Below are positions 57,907-64,000 of a stretch of DNA of 64,000 bases, piece by piece (position 1 is the first letter of the stretch; each line of letters opens with the position of its first letter). Below the pieces are notes generated by a model, which made no database searches, was not told the origin of the DNA, and was given only the letters and a program-made list of their open reading frames with translations. Made by a program: the position numbers and the translations under genes. Source of the DNA: Thermoanaerobaculia bacterium (GTDB lineage: Bacteria > Acidobacteriota > Thermoanaerobaculia > Multivoradales > JAHEKO01); NCBI GenBank assembly GCA_947259195.1, contig CAMYLC010000034.1:37057-101056 (forward strand), given 5' to 3'.

Positions 57907-60051
57907 TCAGAGGTCGAGCTCGAGAGTCAGGACAGCGTTGCGGGTGGCGAGAGGATAGTAGTAGGGAATGCCGTCGAGCGTCTGCTCACCTGTGCTGCTC
58001 TGGTTGATGAACTGATAGCTGTAGCCGCTCGGATACTGATCGTCGTTGTCGAGAAGATTGTTGATGAAAAGGGTAATTCTGGGACTGGCGGAGGCCCACC
58101 AACGACCGAGGCTGACCGAGGCGCGAAGGTCCACGTTGATGTAGGAAGGTAGCTGAAAGTCCTCGAGACCGGTGTTGTCGAGCTGCGAGTCATCGACGAA
58201 CCGGCCCATCAGGGCGATGCTCGCTCCTGGTCGAACCCATTCGACGCCCAGGTTGAGGATGACCTCTGGGGTCAGCAATGGTGGCACATCCCGGTAGGTG
58301 ATCGGCTCGCTGTCAATCCAGGAGCCCTGCTCGTCGTAGACGTCGTAGAACTGGGTCCACTCGCGGATTCGATTGCGGCTCCAGTTGGCGCTGTGGAGGA
58401 GGGCCCACCTCTCGGATGCCTGCCATTTGAGGTCGACCTCCAGGCCCCGCCGATAGGACTCGTCGACGTTGGTGCGAAGCGGCAGGCCGATTTCGGAGAG
58501 CTCACCGGTCAAGGCAATCTCGTCGGTGAACTCCATCGCATAGACATTAGCCTGGAGGGCCAACTCCGGAGTGTTGAGGTCGACCCCGGCCTCGAAGTCG
58601 AGCACCTTCTCTGGCCGGACTGCTTCGAGGTCGTGGGGAAAAGTGGCGTTGTCCTCTCCCAGCAGAAGGTCGATCCGTGCCGGCTCACGCTGTGCCTGAC
58701 CGATGGAGGCATAGACGCTCAGACGGGGCGAAACGAAGCGTCGAACTCCGACCTTCGGATCCAGGAACGTCCAGTCCACTGTGCCCAGATCGACATCCCC
58801 CTTGTACGAGAATTCCGCCCAGCGCAGCTGAAGGTCGCCGAACAGCAGCCAGGCCCCGAGTCGGTACTCGAGCTTGCCGAAGACGTTGGCCGTCTGTTTG
58901 TCGCCGGTATTCTCGTAGATCCTGCCCCCCTCCGTGTCGAGGGTGTGGTCCCCACTGAAGTCGTTGAAGTGTGCTCCGACCGTGGCCGAAAACTGGTCCA
59001 AGCTCTTGCTGGCCGTAACCATGCTGCCGATGAAGGCCTGATCGATGCCGAACTGGTGTAGCTCGTTTTTCGCCTCTGGGTCGTCCCAGAGCCGAAACCA
59101 CCCATCGGCCCCGTTGTAGTAGAAGGAGGCGGTCAGCAGGGTGTCAATGCGCAAGGCATGCGTGTATTTGAGCTGCGCGAAGTTCTGGCGGAAGTTGTCG
59201 CGCTCCTCCTCGTCGAGGGGATTGAATCGACGGTTGACGCTCAGAATCTCTGGCTCGACGGCCAACCAGGCCAGCTGTGTTTCCACTTCACCGAAGAAGG
59301 AGACCAACTTCAGTGAAGATCGCTCGCCTTGCCATCCTGCGTCGAGAAAGCCCGTCTGGTGCTTGGTCCCGGAGTTGTCCCGATATCCATCGGTGTCTGC
59401 ATAGGAGAAGCGGCCGCCCACAGAGAATCCGTTCTCGAAGATGCCGGACTCGTAACCGAACGACGCCCTCATGGTTTCGTAGGAGCCGAGGGCCAGTCGA
59501 AGGTCGCCTCCACGGTCCTGGGCCGGAGGGGAGCTGGCGAAGTTCACCGATCCGCCGTAGGAGGGCGAGCCGACCGACGAGGTGCCGACTCCTCGCTGGA
59601 TCTGAATGCTGTCGACCGTGTTGGTGAAATCGTGGAAGTTGTTGAAGTAGACCGCGTGCTCGGCCGGGTCGTTGAGCGGTGCGCCGTCGAAGGTCATACT
59701 GATGCGCGTTTGCTGAATGCCGCGCATACTGAAGTACGAATAGTTGGAGCCTATTCCTGAGTCGGAGTACCAGGTCATGGCCGGGGTGTACTGGAGAAGC
59801 TGGGGCACATCCTGGCCGTAGCTCAGGGTGTCGATCTGTTGGGCATCGAGGTTCGTCTTGGTGACGGGCAGCTCATCCCCGGCCCGAATCCCGATGACCG
59901 TGATCGTCTCCTCGATTGCCGGTGTTGTTTCCAGCTCCTCGGACTCCTCCTCGACTACCTCCTTCGTGTCCTGTGCCAGAGCCGAGGGTGGAATCCCCGG
60001 AACGAGGATCGCGGAGAGGGCGAGCCAGGGAAAGAGGCGGATGTTTTTCAT
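57907..60051 (-). CDS. TonB-dependent outer membrane receptor
   Basis: ETITVIGIRAGDELPVTKTNL, plug domain MRGIQQTRISMTFDGAPLNDPAEH, IQRGVGTSSVGSPSYGGSV; C-terminal beta-barrel. Confidence 0.9.
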   Translation of the reverse strand: MKNIRLFPWLALSAILVPGIPPSALAQDTKEVVEEESEELETTPAIEETITVIGIRAGDELPVTKTNLDAQQIDTLSYGQDVPQLLQYTPAMTWYSDSGIGSNYSYFSMRGIQQTRISMTFDGAPLNDPAEHAVYFNNFHDFTNTVDSIQIQRGVGTSSVGSPSYGGSVNFASSPPAQDRGGDLRLALGSYETMRASFGYESGIFENGFSVGGRFSYADTDGYRDNSGTKHQTGFLDAGWQGERSSLKLVSFFGEVETQLAWLAVEPEILSVNRRFNPLDEEERDNFRQNFAQLKYTHALRIDTLLTASFYYNGADGWFRLWDDPEAKNELHQFGIDQAFIGSMVTASKSLDQFSATVGAHFNDFSGDHTLDTEGGRIYENTGDKQTANVFGKLEYRLGAWLLFGDLQLRWAEFSYKGDVDLGTVDWTFLDPKVGVRRFVSPRLSVYASIGQAQREPARIDLLLGEDNATFPHDLEAVRPEKVLDFEAGVDLNTPELALQANVYAMEFTDEIALTGELSEIGLPLRTNVDESYRRGLEVDLKWQASERWALLHSANWSRNRIREWTQFYDVYDEQGSWIDSEPITYRDVPPLLTPEVILNLGVEWVRPGASIALMGRFVDDSQLDNTGLEDFQLPSYINVDLRASVSLGRWWASASPRITLFINNLLDNDDQYPSGYSYQFINQSSTGEQTLDGIPYYYPLATRNAVLTLELDL

Positions 60052-60126
60052 GAGTAGGGCTGATCCCCCTCGGAGTAGCCGCTCGGAGCGAGCTCGAGAA
60101 CCTTTCGAAACTGTTGCGGGGGCGGT

Positions 60127-60205
60127 GTTGCCGTTCCCTACGCCGGTATGACCCGGATCAGGTTCGAGGGTGTAATCTCAGGCCGAGCGGCCACCCCTAG
60201 GCTGA
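60127..60205 (-). promoter_or_regulatory. TPP (THI-element) riboswitch
   Basis: Minus strand: CCTAGGGGTGGCCGCTCGGCCTGAGATTACACCCTCGAACCTGATCCGGGTCATACCGGCGTAGGGAACGG; contains CUGAGA and ACCUGAUC…GCGUAGGGAA conserved cores. Confidence 0.93.
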
Positions 60206-60375
60206 ATTCTCGCTTGTGAGTCTCCCTCCTCGAGCTCCGCAGGTCAAGCGCCGTCCGGACGGAGGGAGAGTAGCTCCGAGCCATCGGATGAAACCGATAG
60301 ATCTGGATTTCGTAGACACAGGAGGTTAGAGTGGTGGCGCAAGTCGTTCGATCCCGAAACGAAAGGAGAAGGTAT

Positions 60376-60957
60376 ATGAAGAAAGCAGTGTTATTGCTGA
60401 TCGCATTGGCGGTCGTCGCAGCACCCTCGATCGCACAGAAGATCACCATCGACTACGCGAAGGACTTCGATTTCGAGCAGGTCAAGACCTTTACCTACGT
60501 CGATACGCCGGATTCGAACACCGGCAACGGTCTGGCGGACAATCGAATCAAGGACAAAATGATCGCGTCCTTGAGCGATGACCTCAAGCAGGTCGACTCC
60601 GGCGGTGACATGTATGTCACCTTCCACGTCACGACCAAAGACAACACCGTGTTCACGACCGACAGCTTTGGCTACGGCGGCTGGGGGCCGGGCTGGGGTG
60701 GCTATGGTCGCTACGGTTACGGTGGCTACGGCGGCTACTACGGCGGCATGGGCACCTCGACCACCAGGGCCACGACCTATACGGATGGCACTCTGATCCT
60801 CGATGCCTACGAACCGGGCGACAAGCAGTTGGTCTGGCGAGGCACCGGGACCGTAACCCTCAAGTCGAAGCCGGAGAAGGTCGACAAGCAGATCGACAGT
60901 ATCTTGAAAAAGATGGGCACCAAGTGGGACAAGATCCTCGCCAACCAGGGTCGGTAA
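60376..60957 (+). CDS. DUF4136-like protein with Gly/Tyr-rich insert
   Basis: YAKDFDFEQVKTFTYVDTPDS…DDLKQVDSGGDMYVTFHVTTK; GGYGRYGYGGYGGYYGG; signal peptide. Confidence 0.75.
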   Translation: MKKAVLLLIALAVVAAPSIAQKITIDYAKDFDFEQVKTFTYVDTPDSNTGNGLADNRIKDKMIASLSDDLKQVDSGGDMYVTFHVTTKDNTVFTTDSFGYGGWGPGWGGYGRYGYGGYGGYYGGMGTSTTRATTYTDGTLILDAYEPGDKQLVWRGTGTVTLKSKPEKVDKQIDSILKKMGTKWDKILANQGR

Positions 60958-60996
60958 TCGCCGGATCCTAGGCTTGAGCCGTGTCTGACATCTCCA

Positions 60997-61026
60997 GAAG
61001 GCGCCGGGAACTCTCTCGGCGCCTTC
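60997..61026 (+). terminator. Hairpin terminator candidate after DUF4136 gene
   Basis: GAAGGCGCCG-N10-CGGCGCCTTC perfect 10-bp stem; weak U tract. Confidence 0.5.
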
Positions 61027-61218
61027 GCAGCGTCTATTCTCTACTCGGTGGGCAATGAGGCAGTGGGAGATGAGAAGGGTCCGACATGGGAGTTTCCAGG
61101 GAGCTTTCCTCCCTTCCGCTGCAAGAACCCCCTGGAGTCCCCGCTGCCGAACCTCTTGAACCGCCAGATTACACCCGGCTTCGGTGTTGCCGGATCATGC
61201 GAGATGATCAGTCTGATC

Positions 61219-61767
61219 ATGCATAGGATCGGCGAGGCCCTCGGGCTGTTTGCGGTACTGGCTCTGGCGGCGGGAGCCGGACTTGTCCTGCCACCGGTAG
61301 TGGGTGCCCAGGCTCTAGAGGATGCCCGAATCCCAGGAGGCTCGATCATGGAGCAGCGCTGCAGCGATGAAGTCGTCCAGCTGCACCAGTTCTTCCAGGA
61401 TTGGTTCAATGCCGCGATACCACCCACCGACGAGGAGCTCGGTCGTTTCAGTTCGGTGATGGCCGAGCGCTTCGTGATCATCAGCCCCAACGGCGAGCTG
61501 ACCGAGCGCGATGCGCTGTTGGAGCGGCTGCGGGCCGCCCACGGTATTTGGAGTGAGATGAGCCGGCCGTGCAGGATCTGGATCGAGAACCTACAGGTGC
61601 GTCATCAGGTCGGCGACCAGATTCTGGTGCTCTACGAGGAATGGCAGGAGATCGAAGGCGAGTCCCGCGGCAGACTCAGCACCGCCCTTTTCCGACGCCG
61701 TGAGGGTACTCCGAACGGTGTCGAGTGGATGCATGTCCATGAAGTCTGGCTTCCAGATCAGGAATGA
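61219..61767 (+). CDS. Secreted NTF2-like/DUF4440-type protein
   Basis: MHRIGEALGLFAVLALAAGAGLVLPP signal-like; FQDWFNAAIPPTDEELGRFSSVMAERFVIISPNGEL; exact start uncertain. Confidence 0.6.
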   Translation: MHRIGEALGLFAVLALAAGAGLVLPPVVGAQALEDARIPGGSIMEQRCSDEVVQLHQFFQDWFNAAIPPTDEELGRFSSVMAERFVIISPNGELTERDALLERLRAAHGIWSEMSRPCRIWIENLQVRHQVGDQILVLYEEWQEIEGESRGRLSTALFRRREGTPNGVEWMHVHEVWLPDQE

Positions 61768-61780
61768 GAAGGGCGGGAGC

Positions 61781-61965
61781 CTAGTCAGCACTGTCGGCAG
61801 AGGGAAGCCCAGCCAGCTCCAGCACCTTGTCGATGGGCAACGCCGGAGCGACTCTACGAAACCCCTCGACTGTCCTGGCGGTGAAGAGGCTGTCCACGAT
61901 GGTCTCTTCCGTCGCTTCGGCTACTGCTAGAAACAGCGGAGACTCTGACCCGGAGGAATCGGCCA
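61781..61965 (-). pseudogene. C-terminal remnant of P1/S58 (DmpA-like) peptidase
   Basis: ADSSGSESPLFLAVAEATEETIVDSLFTARTVEGFRRVAPALPIDKVLELAG*; frame closed by TGA upstream. Confidence 0.6.
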
Positions 61966-61981
61966 GTCACGGTGATCGATG

Positions 61982-64000
61982 TTATCGCCGAACCGGTTCC
62001 TGGTAGAGGTCGTACCAGTCGAGGATTTCGCGCATAACCGCGTTGAGGTCATACGGCACGTGTCCACCTTCCAGAAGCACGTGCTTCTTTTGCTCCGGTG
62101 GCACGCCCAGTAAGTCGAACATGGGCTTCTGTGCGGTCTCGACCGGCAGTCCGTAGTCACTGCTCCCGTTGACCATGAGAGTCGGCGTACTCACCCGCGG
62201 GGCGTAGTTCCATGGGTTTATTTCGGCGGCCTCGTCCAACATATGGAAATCGTCGAAGCCACCGGCAATCAGTGCAGCGGCTTTGAACCGCGGCTCGATT
62301 GCCAGGTAGATTGCCCCATACTCGCTTCCTGCGCTCAGGCCCATGTAGACCAGTTGGTCGCTGACGATATCGTCCCGGCTCTCCAGATAGTCGACGGTAC
62401 GCTGGAGATCGTTGACCTTGTGGATGAAGAGATCCCGTTGGCCGCGACTGCCAGTGGGCCTGCTGCCGCCGCCACCTCGCTCCAGGGTGCCCTCGTATAC
62501 CGGCCATACGAGAGCTCTGCCGCTGCGGGGTACGAAGAAGGCCGGGTCGGATCGCATGGCGTCGATCGAGGTGACAGCGTTGGCTCCAGAGCCAGGCACG
62601 TAGACCACGGTCTGGTACGGGGGTGAAGCGTCATGCGGCAGGAAGATGTGGGCCTGGACACGGTCTGTGCCGTAGGCGGCCCTGAAGCTGACCGTCTCAC
62701 GGCGCCAGTATTGGCTGGAGTCGTCCACCGACTCGATCTGCACCTCGAGGTCCAGCGGCTCGTACTCGAAGAAGCTCTCATAGATGGCGAAGGTCTCGTC
62801 GGAGACGGGATCGTTGTCTGCGAAGTCGTGGCGCTCGGCGCCCACCGGATTCGTGAGTTCGGCACTTGGGGGAGTGAGATATCTGGCGCACCGAAAGCCC
62901 ATATCGGGCTGACGCTCGAAGGGTGAGCGGGCGAAGTTATTCGAGAAGGAGTAGCTGGGCTCTTCCCACGATCCGCCAAGGAGATAGCGGCCGGTCGCGG
63001 CCTGATTCCAGCACCATTCATTGACGTTGCCGGCCATGTCGATGTGACCGTAGCGGCCGACGCCTCGTAAGCTTCCGACCTCCACGGGACCGGCGCCGCC
63101 GAAGTTGCTCTTTAGCAGCATGTCGCCAAAGGGTGTCCAAGGGGCTGCGGAACGCCAGTGGTACGCGGTCGGCAAGCTCTTGCCGGCGAATTCGGCATAA
63201 GCTGCCGCCTCGAACCAGCTCACGCCACCGACGGGGAAGTCATCCCGGCCCTCAGGGAAGGTACCGAGTGACCAGGATGCAGGTCCGGGTCGTCCGGTCG
63301 AATCGAGGAACCGATCCATGGCCTCTTCCCAGTTGAGAGCCACATCTCCGCTCTTGAACTCGTGTTTCCAGAAGTCTGGTTCTTCGTAGCCTCCAGCATC
63401 GACGAACTCCTTGAATCGACGGTTGGTGACCTCGTACTTGTCCAACCAAAAGGCGGGGACTTCCACCGGTACCTCGTTGCGGAACCGGTATCGTCCAGCC
63501 GGTACCTGAAGCATGTCCGGCGGAGATTCGCCCGAGGGCACGAGCTCGAAAGCGAGGTCACCCATTCTGGGCGAGCTACCCGTTTCGAGAGTCTCGTAGC
63601 CCTCCTTGTCTACCTTCCAGAGGATGACGAAGGCGGCCGGTACGATCGCTTCTTCGATTGGCGTCGGACCCAGCGATTGCCATGCTGCCGACTCGTCTAC
63701 ATAGTCCCGGTAGAAGACCTGCGCACCTGGAGGAGTCGAACTCAGCCGAACGGTCGTGCTCGCCCGGGCCATCAGTTCTTGCAGAACAGGATCCTCAGGG
63801 ATCAAACTCCTGGTTTCCTTCGCCAGCAGGAAACCTTCGACGTACCGACTTTTGTCAAGTAGGCGCTCGATCTCGGGCAGTGTCACCTGTCGAGCCTCCT
63901 GGAGTCGTGAGTTCCGGACCCAAAGCCAGGCGGCTGCAGCGAGGAGCAGAAGCAGGGGGATTGCCAACATCAGGACCGGGATCTTGGACCGTGATCGGAA
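61982..64000 (-). CDS. TM-anchored SUMF1 (formylglycine-generating-like) + alpha/beta hydrolase fusion; 5' end beyond window
   Basis: DKYEVTNRRFKEFVDAGGYE, FPVGGVSWFEAAAYAEFAGKSLPTAYHWR, DMAGNVNEWCWN, GFRCAR; then GLSAGSEYGAIYLAIEPRFKA; N-terminal PEGA-like RLSSTPPGAQVF. Confidence 0.85.
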   Translation of the reverse strand, partial: FRSRSKIPVLMLAIPLLLLLAAAAWLWVRNSRLQEARQVTLPEIERLLDKSRYVEGFLLAKETRSLIPEDPVLQELMARASTTVRLSSTPPGAQVFYRDYVDESAAWQSLGPTPIEEAIVPAAFVILWKVDKEGYETLETGSSPRMGDLAFELVPSGESPPDMLQVPAGRYRFRNEVPVEVPAFWLDKYEVTNRRFKEFVDAGGYEEPDFWKHEFKSGDVALNWEEAMDRFLDSTGRPGPASWSLGTFPEGRDDFPVGGVSWFEAAAYAEFAGKSLPTAYHWRSAAPWTPFGDMLLKSNFGGAGPVEVGSLRGVGRYGHIDMAGNVNEWCWNQAATGRYLLGGSWEEPSYSFSNNFARSPFERQPDMGFRCARYLTPPSAELTNPVGAERHDFADNDPVSDETFAIYESFFEYEPLDLEVQIESVDDSSQYWRRETVSFRAAYGTDRVQAHIFLPHDASPPYQTVVYVPGSGANAVTSIDAMRSDPAFFVPRSGRALVWPVYEGTLERGGGGSRPTGSRGQRDLFIHKVNDLQRTVDYLESRDDIVSDQLVYMGLSAGSEYGAIYLAIEPRFKAAALIAGGFDDFHMLDEAAEINPWNYAPRVSTPTLMVNGSSDYGLPVETAQKPMFDLLGVPPEQKKHVLLEGGHVPYDLNAVMREILDWYDLYQEPVRR

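Noticed and set aside
60660-60760. GGC/TAC-rich repetitive tract as a DNA repeat
   Set aside because: It encodes a Gly/Tyr-rich low-complexity segment of the DUF4136-like protein and has no longer-range repeat structure.
1-64000. CRISPR arrays, tRNAs, rRNAs, prophage or transposase genes
   Set aside because: Looked for spaced short repeats, T-loop-like GGTTCRANTCC with CCA contexts, and recombinase motifs by eye; found none convincing. tRNAscan-SE/Infernal would be decisive.

Overview
GC-rich bacterial window, probably Acidobacteriota-like by gene content (inference only). It has about 40 recognisable genes, no rRNA, tRNA or CRISPR found by eye, and no obvious transposase. Main points: (1) a compact five-gene biosynthetic-looking operon at 277-5877 (Glu/Leu/Phe/Val-type dehydrogenase, nitroreductase, threonine-synthase-like PLP enzyme, DRE-TIM metallolyase, B12-binding radical SAM) with no pathway I recognise; (2) a probable selenocysteine peroxiredoxin-like gene at 17051-17701(-), where an in-frame TGA falls in FFRGRW-U-PYCN and a bacterial-SECIS-like hairpin follows it; (3) a bidirectional group-3d-like [NiFe] hydrogenase operon (hoxF-U-Y-H-W) overlapping a response regulator and facing a histidine kinase that is coupled to an epimerase with an extra helical domain; (4) a TPP riboswitch upstream of TonB receptor - PnuC/PnuT - NadR-like kinase, which suggests thiamine uptake and a candidate non-canonical thiamine kinase; (5) a bacterial saccharopine-type lysine degradation pair; (6) a perfect hairpin sequestering a consensus Shine-Dalgarno upstream of a His/Tyr/Pro-rich secreted protein; (7) several gene remnants (PLD/ClsC, LacZ and carboxylesterase joined head-to-head, MscS, Ser/Thr kinase, P1 peptidase) and tandem micro-duplications, one of 29 bp that frameshifts a CocE/NonD hydrolase. 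All calls come from reading motifs by eye; no database search was run.
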